64,000 bases of DNA, taken from the NCBI GenBank assembly GCA_020639235.1, contig JACKHC010000001.1, positions 1,178,001 to 1,242,000 on the forward strand, in the 5' to 3' direction. The first letter of the stretch is position 1, and each line of letters starts with the position of its first letter. Positions 8,261 through 17,247 of this stretch are shown piece by piece. Source of the DNA: Phycisphaeraceae bacterium. Its GTDB lineage: Bacteria; Planctomycetota; Phycisphaerae; Phycisphaerales; UBA1924. A program made the translations under genes and the position numbers. The notes below the pieces were generated by a model. The model had not been told where the DNA came from, did no database searches, and worked only from the letters and a program-made list of their open reading frames with translations.

Positions 8261-10225
8261 ATGAGGTTCCGCGGCTCGACCGCGATTGTCGCGTTGATGG
8301 CCTGCGCCGGGTCGGCGTTCGGCCAAGACAGTGTCTCACGCACTCCGGGCGTTGTGGACTCGCTGTCGCCTTATGCGGCCCAGAGTGTGCGGTACGCGGT
8401 GGACCTGATTCCGGTGGTGTCGAGCTGGGGGAAGTCGTACGCGTTTGCGCCGGTGCTGAAGTCCAGCGCGGGGCCGGTCGAGTGGGGGTTGGCGCAGGCG
8501 AACGGCGCTTCGGCCGCGAGCGCGGACCAGCGGCTTGGCGTGATGAATACGGGTAGCGGCTACGCGGTGTGGGGGAGCGCGGGGCAGGGCGTGCATCCGG
8601 CGAACAATGATGCGCCGGCCATGGTTTCGGTGCCCTCGTTTGATCGGGTGTTCGCGCTGGCGCTCAATGATGTGGGGACGCTCGCGACGAATGTGATCGT
8701 GGGGGAGATCGGGCAGCGTTCGGACGAGCCGGGGCGGTTGTACGTGACGCGGCGCGTGGCGGTCTCGAGCCGTGCATCGGCGCTGGCGCATGACAGCGCG
8801 ACCGTATCGATCGGGAGCGTGGATGCGCACGGGAACGTCACGGTCCGCGCCGACGATTTCAATGCACACGCCAAGAGCACGGTGCACGGCGATCTGGTGG
8901 CGCGGGTGGACACGGCGGCGCGGTCGGGGGCGGTCAACGCGCTGTTCTACAACAGGCCTCCGGGCGCGCACGGCGCGACGGACCCGGGCGCGACGACGAT
9001 CGTCTTCGAGAGCGACGAGGAGGTTGTGAACACGCCGACCTCGGTGCCGGAGTCGATGGGCGGGCCGACGGCGATGATGCACGATTTCTCGATCGAGCAT
9101 CTGGCGGAGGGCGGCGTCGTGACCGGCGCGCACCTGGGGGGCGGGGTCGATGCGCACCGCGGGAATCCGGCGTTTTTTGACTGGAACTACCTCGGCGGCG
9201 TCGGGGCGGTGTCGTCGCTGGGGCGTTCGGTCGCCGGCGGCAAGGCGGACGCGATCAACCTCTACAGCGTCGATGTGAACGGCGCGGTGGTGGGCGTTCG
9301 GGCGGAGCGGTTGCCCGCATCGGTTGGTGATCCGACGACCGGGTTCACCGTCAATCAGAACGACGGGAGCGTCTTCCACCATTACTGGAGCCAGGTGTCG
9401 TTCCGCGGGCCCAACGGGCAGGTGGCGCTGGGGTACGACACGATCCGCGACCGCCCGATCGCGGCGGCGACGGGGCGGAACAACGTGGCGGGGGAGTTCA
9501 TCGCGGTGGCGCGCCTCGGCGCGGCCCCGACGCAGTGGACGATCGCGGCGCACGTGGGCAAGCCGATTCTTGATGGTGCGGGGGGGACCACGGTCGCGAC
9601 GATCTCGGCGCGGCAACCGGTGTCGATCTCCAGCCCGGCGGCGGACGATCAGGGGAACCTGTATTTCATCGCGGGCACGACGCGCGTGGGCACGCAGGGG
9701 GTCGAGAACTCGATCTCGCTGATTCGCGCGGTGAACACGGCGGGCGGGTATGTGCTCGAAGAGATTCTGCGCACGGGCCAGCACTTCGTAGGCGCGAACT
9801 CGGCGACGCCGTTCACGATCGTGGGGCTGAGTCTGGGCGATGCGGACTCCGTCTCTTCGGCGTCGGTGCACGCGGGGAGCATCGTGGGGTCGGGCAAGGG
9901 GAGGTTGCCGGGTGAGCGGGTGAACGATCCGAGCGATGCGGTCGCGCTGGGCGGTCTCGCGGTTTCGGCGGTGATCTCCTACAACAACGGCGGCACGCCC
10001 GAGAGTTATCACACGCTGCTCTATGTGGGGGGTGTCGCGCCGGATGCGTGCCCCGGCGATGCGAATGGCGACGGCGCGGTGGATGTGGACGATCTGAACG
10101 AGGTGCTCAGCGCGTGGGGGCTGGGTGCGCCGAGCAGCACCGGTCCGGAGTTCACGGGCGACGGCGTGGTGGATGTGGATGACCTGAATGTGGTGCTGGG
10201 TGAGTGGGGAGCGTCCTGCCCGTAG
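8261..10225 (+). CDS. Secreted protein with two dockerin-like EF-hand motifs
   Basis: Protein of 654 residues with a signal peptide (MRFRGSTAIVALMACAGSAFGQ). The large central region I cannot assign to a family. The C-terminus carries two calcium-loop motifs, GDANGDGAVDVDDLNEVL near residue 598 and GDGVVDVDDLNVVL near 634, each followed by a W-G end. This paired EF-hand plan is that of dockerin type I. The start is well supported by GGAGGAGG at 8246-8253, seven bases upstream. The same C-terminal module occurs in the proteins at 13547, 15786 and 60600. The function of the central region is unknown. Confidence 0.85.
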   Translation: MRFRGSTAIVALMACAGSAFGQDSVSRTPGVVDSLSPYAAQSVRYAVDLIPVVSSWGKSYAFAPVLKSSAGPVEWGLAQANGASAASADQRLGVMNTGSGYAVWGSAGQGVHPANNDAPAMVSVPSFDRVFALALNDVGTLATNVIVGEIGQRSDEPGRLYVTRRVAVSSRASALAHDSATVSIGSVDAHGNVTVRADDFNAHAKSTVHGDLVARVDTAARSGAVNALFYNRPPGAHGATDPGATTIVFESDEEVVNTPTSVPESMGGPTAMMHDFSIEHLAEGGVVTGAHLGGGVDAHRGNPAFFDWNYLGGVGAVSSLGRSVAGGKADAINLYSVDVNGAVVGVRAERLPASVGDPTTGFTVNQNDGSVFHHYWSQVSFRGPNGQVALGYDTIRDRPIAAATGRNNVAGEFIAVARLGAAPTQWTIAAHVGKPILDGAGGTTVATISARQPVSISSPAADDQGNLYFIAGTTRVGTQGVENSISLIRAVNTAGGYVLEEILRTGQHFVGANSATPFTIVGLSLGDADSVSSASVHAGSIVGSGKGRLPGERVNDPSDAVALGGLAVSAVISYNNGGTPESYHTLLYVGGVAPDACPGDANGDGAVDVDDLNEVLSAWGLGAPSSTGPEFTGDGVVDVDDLNVVLGEWGASCP

Positions 10226-10297
10226 GACTGGGGACGAAAAGTTGGGGTGGGAGGGCAAAGATTGCGCAAAGGAGCGGTGGAAGTGGGGGGTGCGGCG

Positions 10298-10326
10298 TTG
10301 TGGGGGCATGGAGCCGGCGGTACAAT
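10298..10326 (+). promoter_or_regulatory. Candidate promoter TTGTGG-17-TACAAT
   Basis: A -35-like TTGTGG (10298-10303) and a -10-like TACAAT (10321-10326) are separated by 17 bases. They lie in the 212-base gap after the dockerin-tagged protein and about 110 bases before the next gene. Spacing is ideal and the -10 differs from consensus at one base. It would drive the small anchored protein and the first H-X9-DG pseudopilin. Confidence 0.42.
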
Positions 10327-10437
10327 CCGCGACGCTCGGGCCGCTGTTTGCGTGCCGTGAGCGGGATCTGCACCAGACGACAAGATGACGAGGGTCGGCG
10401 GCTCGATCGGGGGGATCGCGGGGGCCGGCGGCCTGAG

Positions 10438-10818
10438 ATGGGACCCATACAGGCGATGAACCAGAACGTGAAAGTCGGGATCGCGGTCGGGGCGCTGGTG
10501 ATCGGCGGCGGCTTGATCTTCAAGACGCTGTTCACCGGCGGCTCGGAGGGCGGGCCGACCGGCAAGCAGCCGTTCGTGAATGTCACGACGGGCGAGATCG
10601 TGTACCTGATGCAGGGTTCTGGGTTCAAGACTCTTCCGGCCGCGGACAAGCAGGGGAAGTTCACCCTGTTCCCGATCGAGAAGGACGAGGCGGGTGACTG
10701 GATTCTGATCGAGAAATACCGGGGCGGTCTTCAGGACGGCTTCAATAACGGATGGTTTTCGCCGCAGGATCTGAAGATTGATGCGGAGACCTTCAAGGTG
10801 ACGGCTGCGGGCGGATGA
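10438..10818 (+). CDS. Small membrane-anchored protein of unknown function
   Basis: Protein of 126 residues with a single hydrophobic span at about residues 12-28 (VGIAVGALVIGGGLIF) near the N-terminus. An exported domain of about 90 residues follows (PFVNVTTGEIVYLM, then DWILIEKYRGGLQDGFNNGW). I do not recognise the family. ATG 10456, six codons in, is an equally possible start; neither has a clear ribosome binding site. It ends 47 bases before an H-X9-DG pseudopilin gene and is probably cotranscribed with it, suggesting a helper or assembly role (inference). Confidence 0.62.
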   Translation: MGPIQAMNQNVKVGIAVGALVIGGGLIFKTLFTGGSEGGPTGKQPFVNVTTGEIVYLMQGSGFKTLPAADKQGKFTLFPIEKDEAGDWILIEKYRGGLQDGFNNGWFSPQDLKIDAETFKVTAAGG

Positions 10819-10865
10819 CTGAGACGAGCATGCGCCGGCGTCGCCGGCCTAATCGGGAGCGGGCC

Positions 10866-11924
10866 ATGATGAGGATGACGGGTAGGGCGCGGCGCGGGTT
10901 CACGCTGATCGAGTTGCTGGTCGTGGTGGCGATCATCGCGCTGCTGATCGGCGTGCTGCTGCCGTCGCTGGCGGGCGCGCGTCGCGCGGCGTGGCAGATC
11001 TCCGGCGCGAATATCCAGCGTCAGTTGGCGCTGGGTTCACAGATGTACGCGGCGGAGAACAAGAACTATTTCCCCGGCCTGAACTCGACGGGGCTCCTGC
11101 CCTGGAACGCTTCATTGGGGCTGGGTTCTGTCTCGATGTCGGATTACCTCGATAAGGCGAATCAGGACGCGTCCGTGCCGACACAGACGTATGACTGGAT
11201 CACGCCGTCGCTCTCGGCGGACGAACTCCCGCTCAATCGCGTGCACCGGATGGCTTACATCCTTGAGAACTACCGCGATCCTTCGATGCGTCAGACCGTT
11301 GTGCCCTATTCCAGTGGCGGCGCGGGGACTTCCGAGGCGTTCGCGTGGGTGACCGCGAACAACAAGGAGATCTACGGGAGCAGCTTCCTTCAGCCGGCAT
11401 ACTTCCAGTGGGGCGGACGCTCGCAGCTCTCGTCGCCGATTCAGTTGACGCAGACGACCAACGGCGTGACCAAAATCATTCTCTTGAATGCCCCGTTCAT
11501 TAACCCGTTTGCGCCCCCGGATTCGTATAAGCCGCGTCTCGACGCGATCCAGTTGTCCGCCAAGAAGGTCGCGGTCGCGGACGGATTCCGCTACCACGCC
11601 GGATCGATTCTGGACATCGATATGGGTGTCCCGGCGCGCACCTATGGAACATTCACTTCCAGCGGCGCTTCATTCCGGGACTCAACGGCGTACGGCGACG
11701 CATCGAGCAACAATCCCTCCCGCGGCGCCCAGATGCCGCTGAGCTACCGGCACAATGGCCGCATGAATGTGACCTACTGGGATATGCACGGCGACACGCT
11801 GACGCAGTCCGAGTCGCGGAATCCGATCTACTGGTATCCCAGCGAGTCTCGGTACACCGGGCAGCAGGCGCACCCGGATGTGCAGGACACGTTCGGGTAT
11901 CAGACGAACGACAAGCTGCCGTGA
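10866..11924 (+). CDS. H-X9-DG-type prepilin-like protein (first copy)
   Basis: Pseudopilin-like protein of 352 residues. The leader MMRMTGRARRG is followed by FTLIELLVVVAIIALLIGVLLP, with Glu at mature position 5. The C-terminal motif has H then nine residues then D (RHNGRMNVTYWDMHGD); the usual DG is DMHG here. Proteins with a class III leader and H-X9-DG tail are abundant in planctomycetes and have no proven role. ATG 10866 is preferred over 10815 because GGGAG lies six bases upstream and the leader has normal length. Closely related to the gene at 12238. Confidence 0.85.
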   Translation: MMRMTGRARRGFTLIELLVVVAIIALLIGVLLPSLAGARRAAWQISGANIQRQLALGSQMYAAENKNYFPGLNSTGLLPWNASLGLGSVSMSDYLDKANQDASVPTQTYDWITPSLSADELPLNRVHRMAYILENYRDPSMRQTVVPYSSGGAGTSEAFAWVTANNKEIYGSSFLQPAYFQWGGRSQLSSPIQLTQTTNGVTKIILLNAPFINPFAPPDSYKPRLDAIQLSAKKVAVADGFRYHAGSILDIDMGVPARTYGTFTSSGASFRDSTAYGDASSNNPSRGAQMPLSYRHNGRMNVTYWDMHGDTLTQSESRNPIYWYPSESRYTGQQAHPDVQDTFGYQTNDKLP

Positions 11925-11953
11925 GATGAGCCGAATCAGGAAATGACCATCCG

Positions 11954-11990
11954 AACCGGTCGCCCGATTGGGCGGCCGGTTTCTTTTTTT
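11954..11990 (+). terminator. Intrinsic terminator after first H-X9-DG gene
   Basis: A 12-base-pair stem (11954-11965 with 11970-11981, one G-T pair) closes a GATT loop and runs into TTCTTTTTTT. It is one of the strongest intrinsic terminators in the window. It separates the two pseudopilin paralogues into different transcripts. Confidence 0.9.
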
Positions 11991-12237
11991 GGAACCGGCT
12001 TGGCGGGGTGAACGAAAGGTGTAGAGTCGGTAAAGGTCTGGAGCCGGGCTCATGGTCGGCATTGGTTTGGGTCGATTGTGGTGTGCGGCGTTTGGCAAGG
12101 TGTTCACGAGGGCTTAACCTTCGTGATTCGCATTAGATGGGCGTCCGGGCGTCTGGCTCGGGGATGCCCGGTGGAACGGTAAATTGGGTTCGAGGCCGCG
12201 GGTTGTTCGCGGTGCCTGGACAGAAAGGGATAGAGCC
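11991..12237 (+). promoter_or_regulatory. Intergenic region with candidate promoter for second H-X9-DG gene
   Basis: About 250 non-coding bases follow the terminator. A possible promoter is TTGGCG (12000-12005) with TAGAGT (12022-12027) and a 16-base spacer; each box matches consensus at four of six positions. Transcription from it would give a leader of roughly 200 bases before the start at 12238. I see no strong hairpin or riboswitch consensus in the rest. Confidence 0.33.
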
Positions 12238-13266
12238 ATGACGGATCGTCTTCGCAGGCAAGACCGCGGCTTCACACTGATTGAGCTGCTGGTTGTTGTG
12301 GCGATCATCGCGCTTTTGATCGGCGTCTTGCTTCCGGCGTTGTCGGGCGCTCGTCGCAGCGCGTGGCAGAGCAAGGGCGCAGCGCTGCAGCAGCAGTTCA
12401 TGCGCGGTATCAGCACGTACGCTTCGCAGAATCAGGACTGGATTCCGGGAATGAACACCTCGGGGCGCCGGAACCTGCAGATCAACGCGGGGCAGTTGCC
12501 CGCGACGCTGGTGGACACCGAGGCGGACCTCCCCGTGCAGTCGTGGGACTGGATGACGCCGGCGCTGGATGCGGACGATCTGAAGATCGATCGCGGCGAG
12601 CGTTTCGTCCAGATCATGAAGAAGTATTCGGACCCGGCGAATCGCAACGTGTTCACATCCTCGCAGTTGACGGCGAGCGACGGGTACCTGGCCTCGCTCC
12701 AGGCGGCGGCGGACGCGGCGAGCGGCCTGCAGGCGCCGTCGTTCTTCATGCCGGCGTACTGGCAGTGGGCGGGCCGCCGGATTCCCGAAACGGGTGGTCC
12801 GGTGATCGACAGCTTGCAGTTGCGTTCGCCCGCGAGCGTTGACAGCGAGGTCGTGCTCCCGACGTCTTACATCCCGCGCCAGGACCGGATCCAGTTGTCG
12901 GCGCAGAAGATTGGCATCTGCGACGGCTACGTCGACATTGTCTCGGCGACACCGACGATCAATGCGAGTCTGTGGGTCGATGAGAACGAGGACGATCCGC
13001 TCGGCGCGTTCGGTATCCGCGCCCCGATCAACCCGGACTCGGTTTCGTGGGATAACTCCGCGGGCAATATCAATCTGGCGGTCCGTCACAGCGGGCGCAT
13101 CAACGCGTGCTTCTGGGACGGCCACGTTGACACCGTCGACAAGACCAAGATGCAGAACCCGACGCTCTGGTACCCGAACGACTCGCGTCTCGGCAACAGC
13201 GTGACGACCGAGGCGAACTCGATCATCCAGTCGATCGATCCGAGCGGCATGCGTCGCATCCCGTAA
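12238..13266 (+). CDS. H-X9-DG-type prepilin-like protein (second copy)
   Basis: Protein of 342 residues with leader MTDRLRRQDRG followed by FTLIELLVVVAIIALLIGVLLP. It has the exact H-X9-DG motif near the C-terminus (RHSGRINACFWDGHVD). It is a paralogue of the gene at 10866: the N-terminal helix is almost identical, and both share SGARR.AWQ, Y.Q.AGR and NP..WYP patterns. Start ATG 12238 is chosen over the upstream GTG frame because of AGGG about eight bases upstream and the standard leader length. It has its own terminator. It may be exported by the secretion machine encoded upstream (inference). Confidence 0.86.
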   Translation: MTDRLRRQDRGFTLIELLVVVAIIALLIGVLLPALSGARRSAWQSKGAALQQQFMRGISTYASQNQDWIPGMNTSGRRNLQINAGQLPATLVDTEADLPVQSWDWMTPALDADDLKIDRGERFVQIMKKYSDPANRNVFTSSQLTASDGYLASLQAAADAASGLQAPSFFMPAYWQWAGRRIPETGGPVIDSLQLRSPASVDSEVVLPTSYIPRQDRIQLSAQKIGICDGYVDIVSATPTINASLWVDENEDDPLGAFGIRAPINPDSVSWDNSAGNINLAVRHSGRINACFWDGHVDTVDKTKMQNPTLWYPNDSRLGNSVTTEANSIIQSIDPSGMRRIP

Positions 13267-13302
13267 TCGGTTCGCGTTCGGCAGTTCGCAGTGTTTGAAA
13301 TC

Positions 13303-13330
13303 AGCCGGCGGCCTTCGGGCCGCCGGTTTT
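13303..13330 (+). terminator. Intrinsic terminator with UUCG loop
   Basis: A nine-pair perfect stem (13305-13313 with 13318-13326) closes a TTCG tetraloop and is followed by TTTT. It ends the second H-X9-DG gene. Confidence 0.85.
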
Positions 13331-13546
13331 CCATTTTGCGCATCTTTCCCCGATTGACACGGGTTGTTGTGAGCGCCTCGTTCGGGTGGGCGGGCGGCGG
13401 GTGAAGAATGTGCGAATCTGCATCGGAGGGGGTGCCGATCCGGGGGGTGTCCTGATATTGTGAGAGCACTTCGGCTTGGCTCGGGGCGGGTCTCGGGCGC
13501 CGGATGGGTGAAGAGAAACTGGACTTATCAGAGAGAGGTCAAAGCA

Positions 13547-15568
13547 ATGACGAAGGTTATGGTTCGTCTCGGCGCCGCGGGCGTGCTCGCGGTTGCGGGC
13601 ACGGCGATCGGCGCCGGGTATTCGGGTCTCACGCCTGCGGCGACTGCGCTTCGCACCGCGGCGCAGGAGGCGGGCGAGTATCAGTTGACCACCGCGGCGG
13701 CTGTCGTTGATGGCGCGGGCGGCTCGTTCAACAGCGTGAACATCTACGTGCCGTGGCTCCTCGACTCGACCGATGCGCTGCAGAACTCGGCGGCTGTTGC
13801 GAATGTGAACGGCGTGCTCTCGGGCGCGGTTTCGACCTTCCTCGGCGCGGGCATGGACGCGAACGCGACGGCGCTGCTGGCCGGCCTCGGGACGACCGAC
13901 GCCGCGGGCGGCGCGGTGGGCTCGAACAACGTGTTCCTCTACGAGGGCCGGGTGATCCAGCACGGCGCCGGGTTCTTCCTGAGCGACATCGTTGGTGATA
14001 TCGCCGACGACGGCTTTGCGGTTTGGGGCGCACGGTTCAACTCTTCGTTCGGCCAGAACAACATCGAGTTCGGCGGCCCGGCGATCTATCCGCCGTCGAA
14101 TACCGCGGGCATCGTCGCGGGCGCGACCTTCAATCAGAACGGCGTCCCGATGTTCGACAGCTCGATCTCGGGCATCGGCGGGGTCGGTTCGGGCGCGTTC
14201 CTGCCCACGCCCTGCGCGATCATCAAGGACGGCGCGAACTACCTCGTCGGCATGACGACCTTCGGCGGCACGCCGCCGACCGCCGGGACCTTCCTCAACG
14301 GCACGGGCGTGTGGACCTATTCCGGCGCCCCGCTGCTGAACCCGCAGACGCCGACCTGGGCGTGGGATCAGGTGAATACGCCGACGCCCGCTGGTGAGAC
14401 CAACGGGGACGCTCGTCAGTCCAAGCCGGTGATGATGACGCCCGACTTCGGTTGCGCGACGACGGATCACTACATCATGTTCGGCGTGGGCTACTCGGGC
14501 TCGACGCCCTTCACGGGCAGCGCCTCGAACCCGCTGTATCTGGTTGTCGATCGCATGCCCGCGGGCGGTGCCGCTAACGGTTTCGCCGACGGCCACATCT
14601 ACATCGATGCGGACGGCGACGGCAATCCGGCGACGGCGAGCAACGACCTGCGCTTCGTGTCGGGCGGCCAGGCGACGGGCTCGGGCTCGTTCACCTGCGA
14701 GGGCTACGACATCAACTCCAAGGGTCAGGTTGTTGTGACGCTCGAGGACCGGACCGGCGCGATCACGATCTACTCGGTGCTCCTGTACAACCCGATCATC
14801 TCGAACTGCGAGATCACGGGCTACAACGCCCCGATCGTGATCGCGGAGTCGGGCCAGACCTTCTCGGACGGCCTGACGACGATCGAGCCGCTCTACACGA
14901 CGGTCGAGAATCCGCCGCTGACCTTCACGACGGACTTCATCAATCCCTTCTCGGGTCTTTCGATCGACAACGACGGTCGCGTGGCGTACACGGCGGCGAT
15001 CGAGGGCTTCTATGACACCTCCGATCCCAACGGCGATCGCCTTGTGGGCAGCACCGGCGCCCTGTTCATCTATGACTCGGCGACCGACTCGACGCACAAG
15101 ATCGTCCAGGGCGGCCAGAACGGCACCGTGATCCCGAACGTGGTCTCGGGCCCGAGCCTGATGCTCGGCCGCTTCGGCAACGACCAGGAGTCGGACATGT
15201 TCCAGTCCAACGGTATGTCCGACACGGGCGGGTTCCTCGCGGTGTGCTTCCGCAACGGCGGCGACACCCTGATGAACGACGAGGACGCGGACGGGTTCGA
15301 CGACAACGGCGGCGTGCTGGCTCCGGGCGGAGCCGAGCAGCGCGTCCGCGGCGTGATCACGGTCGCGCTCGGTGCGTTCACGACGACCCCGACCTGTGCG
15401 GGTGACATCACCGGCGACGGCATGACCGACGTCGATGACCTGAACCAGATCCTCTCTGCGTTCGGCACCTCGGTCGGCATGGGTGATCCCCGTGACCTGG
15501 CCAACAACGACGGGTTCGTCGATGTCGACGACCTGAACGTGGTTCTGGCGAACTTCGGCTGCATGTAA
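13547..15568 (+). CDS. Large secreted protein with C-terminal dockerin-like pair
   Basis: Protein of 673 residues with signal peptide (VMVRLGAAGVLAVAGTAIGAG). It has a long beta-rich, Gly/Thr/Asn-rich body that I cannot assign. Two EF-hand motifs end it, GDITGDGMTDVDDLNQIL near residue 619 and NNDGFVDVDDLNVVL near 652, with a terminal Cys as in the other tagged proteins. Body features such as DADGDGNPATASNDL and EGYDINSKGQVVV suggest extra calcium sites and repeated blades, but this is impression only. The start is supported by GAGAGG eight bases upstream. A terminator with a TTCG loop follows directly. Confidence 0.86.
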   Translation: MTKVMVRLGAAGVLAVAGTAIGAGYSGLTPAATALRTAAQEAGEYQLTTAAAVVDGAGGSFNSVNIYVPWLLDSTDALQNSAAVANVNGVLSGAVSTFLGAGMDANATALLAGLGTTDAAGGAVGSNNVFLYEGRVIQHGAGFFLSDIVGDIADDGFAVWGARFNSSFGQNNIEFGGPAIYPPSNTAGIVAGATFNQNGVPMFDSSISGIGGVGSGAFLPTPCAIIKDGANYLVGMTTFGGTPPTAGTFLNGTGVWTYSGAPLLNPQTPTWAWDQVNTPTPAGETNGDARQSKPVMMTPDFGCATTDHYIMFGVGYSGSTPFTGSASNPLYLVVDRMPAGGAANGFADGHIYIDADGDGNPATASNDLRFVSGGQATGSGSFTCEGYDINSKGQVVVTLEDRTGAITIYSVLLYNPIISNCEITGYNAPIVIAESGQTFSDGLTTIEPLYTTVENPPLTFTTDFINPFSGLSIDNDGRVAYTAAIEGFYDTSDPNGDRLVGSTGALFIYDSATDSTHKIVQGGQNGTVIPNVVSGPSLMLGRFGNDQESDMFQSNGMSDTGGFLAVCFRNGGDTLMNDEDADGFDDNGGVLAPGGAEQRVRGVITVALGAFTTTPTCAGDITGDGMTDVDDLNQILSAFGTSVGMGDPRDLANNDGFVDVDDLNVVLANFGCM

Positions 15569-15599
15569 GCCGGGTTGGCCTGACGGCATGTGACCTCGA

Positions 15600-15630
15600 A
15601 CGGGCGAGGGCTTCGGCTCTCGCCCGTTTT
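15600..15630 (+). terminator. Intrinsic terminator with UUCG loop
   Basis: A 12-pair stem (15600-15611 with 15616-15627, one G-T pair) has loop TTCG and ends in TTTT. It closes the transcript of the dockerin-tagged protein. Confidence 0.88.
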
Positions 15631-15785
15631 CGCGTTTTGGGGGGACTTTTGGCGGGAAACCCGACCGGGCAGGGGTACACTGGAACCCGCGTCGTTGTCC
15701 GGCGGCGCGGTGCTGGTCATGGTGAATGCGGCCTGTCCCGGCGATCGATGCGCCGGGCGATGGTGCGCCGAAAGGAGATATCGCG

Positions 15786-16970
15786 ATGAAGGTTGCGGGG
15801 ATGCTGGCGTTGGTGTTCGGTTCGGCGATGAACACGGTCGTGGTGGCGGGCACGCCCTGCGCCGGCGATCCGACGATCTCGATCCGCGTGATGACGCTGA
15901 ATGTGAAGGAGGGGATCGGGGCCCCGAACTCGAGCACCTACGAGGCGATCGGGGACTTCTGCACGGTGAACGACGATGACGGCGCGGGGCCCAACATGGG
16001 GCTGATGCCGGACATCGTGGCGTTCCAAGAGCTGGACCTCGGCGCGACCTCTGATCTGACGGCGTTCCGCGATGAGTTCCTGACGGGGTACAACATCCGG
16101 ACCGCTTCGGGCGACGGGTTCAACTTCAACGCGATTCTGATTCGCCCGGACTGGACGATTATTTCATCGACGAATGTCAGCACACCGGGGCCGCGAAACG
16201 CGGTGAAGGTGCGGCTGGGCATCCCCGACGCCGAGAATGACCTGATCGTGTATTGCTCTCATTTCAAGGCGTTTTCGGACTCGGGTTCGGTAGCGCAGCG
16301 GACCGCGGAGGCGGACCAGCTCGGGCAGTTGGCGTACACGGACCTGCAGGGCGTGGGCGTGAATGTGATCACGATGGGGGATTACAACGCGCACTCGACG
16401 CTCACGGCGATCGACTCGTCGCTCGACGGGGTTTTCAACCACAGCACGCTGAGCGTTCCGACGGGGCTGAAGAATCTCGCGGTCGAGGCGATCGCGGGTC
16501 AGGGGATCGGCGGGCCGGCGCTGATCGGGACATTCCCCGGATCGAACTCGCGGCTGGACTACATCTGCCTGGACTCGGAGCTTGCGGCGTATTTTGATAC
16601 GAACACGAACGGGTCGTTCTCGCAGGATGAGGCGAACGGGGCGGGGTTTGTGTACTGGTCCGGCGATGACGGCGGCGTGATGTCCAACGGGAACTCGGGC
16701 GCGACATCGACGGCGTCGGATCACAGGACGGTGGTCTTTGATGTGCTGATTCCGCGGGATCCGGCGAGCGTGAACGCGTGCCTGACGGATATCACCGGTG
16801 CGGGCGGGATGCCGGACGGCATGGTGAATGTGGACGACCTGAACCTGGTGCTGAGCAACTGGGGTCAGAACGTGGGGGCGTGCAACGCGCCGGACATCAC
16901 GGGGGACGGGCTGGTGAATGTGGACGACCTGAATCTGGTGCTGAGCGACTGGGGCACGATGTGCCCCTAG
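15786..16970 (+). CDS. Secreted endonuclease/exonuclease/phosphatase-family protein with dockerin-like tail
   Basis: Protein of 394 residues with a signal peptide (residues 1-21). The domain matches the EEP hydrolase family (DNase I-like nucleases and phosphatases): N39 in MTLNVKEG, E82 in FQELD, H159 in CSHFK, D199 and N201 in MGDYNAHS, and D312/H313 in ASDHR. All catalytic positions appear intact. The tail from about residue 349 holds two VNVDDLN.VLS.WG calcium motifs. The start has GGAG eight bases upstream. It may be an extracellular nuclease or phosphoesterase used in scavenging DNA or phosphate; the substrate cannot be read from sequence. Confidence 0.86.
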   Translation: MKVAGMLALVFGSAMNTVVVAGTPCAGDPTISIRVMTLNVKEGIGAPNSSTYEAIGDFCTVNDDDGAGPNMGLMPDIVAFQELDLGATSDLTAFRDEFLTGYNIRTASGDGFNFNAILIRPDWTIISSTNVSTPGPRNAVKVRLGIPDAENDLIVYCSHFKAFSDSGSVAQRTAEADQLGQLAYTDLQGVGVNVITMGDYNAHSTLTAIDSSLDGVFNHSTLSVPTGLKNLAVEAIAGQGIGGPALIGTFPGSNSRLDYICLDSELAAYFDTNTNGSFSQDEANGAGFVYWSGDDGGVMSNGNSGATSTASDHRTVVFDVLIPRDPASVNACLTDITGAGGMPDGMVNVDDLNLVLSNWGQNVGACNAPDITGDGLVNVDDLNLVLSDWGTMCP

Positions 16971-16988
16971 TTTGGGCGGATTTTGTTC

Positions 16989-17006
16989 GGATATCGGCTG
17001 ATATCC
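16989..17006. promoter_or_regulatory. Perfect inverted repeat GGATATC-N4-GATATCC
   Basis: Seven-base arms (16989-16995 and 17000-17006) are separated by GGCT. A third GGATATC occurs at 17061-17067. All lie in the 277-base gap before the first PEP-CTERM-like gene at 17248. Such AT-containing hexamers are rare in this GC-rich DNA, so an operator for a dimeric regulator is possible. No poly-T follows, so it is not a terminator. Apart from these sites and a few G-rich runs I see nothing else in the gap. Confidence 0.3.
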
Positions 17007-17247
17007 CACAATGTGGCAGGTTTTTCCGGGCGGTGTTCGGGTTGGGGTCATCGGAGTCGGGGATATCTGGGGGGTTAAGCTGGGTGAGGTTTGCGTGAGA
17101 GAGTCGAGAATGCCCGAAAGTCGATGGTTTTTCTGCTTGTGTGGGGGGTTGTGTGGGGGTATCTTCAGAGATGGAAACTGGCTCCGGATGAGGGCGAGGC
17201 GGATCGCTCCTTGCCGAGAGTTTGAGGTAGAGATGGAGATTAAAGAC

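Noticed and set aside
8336..10309. A 657-codon minus-strand open frame
   Set aside because: It is antisense to a protein with signal peptide and calcium motifs and has the biased composition of a shadow frame.
13354..13359. Perfect TTGACA upstream of the gene at 13547
   Set aside because: No -10-like hexamer occurs 15-19 bases downstream, so I do not call a promoter.
13301..15937. An 878-codon open frame on the minus strand
   Set aside because: It lies opposite the dockerin-tagged protein and crosses two terminators and an intergenic gap. It has Arg/His/Ala-rich content typical of antisense frames in high-GC DNA.
17006..17027. CCAC-AAT-GTGG followed by TTTTT as a terminator for the EEP protein
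   Set aside because: The stem is only four pairs and is four bases away from the T-run, so it is too weak.
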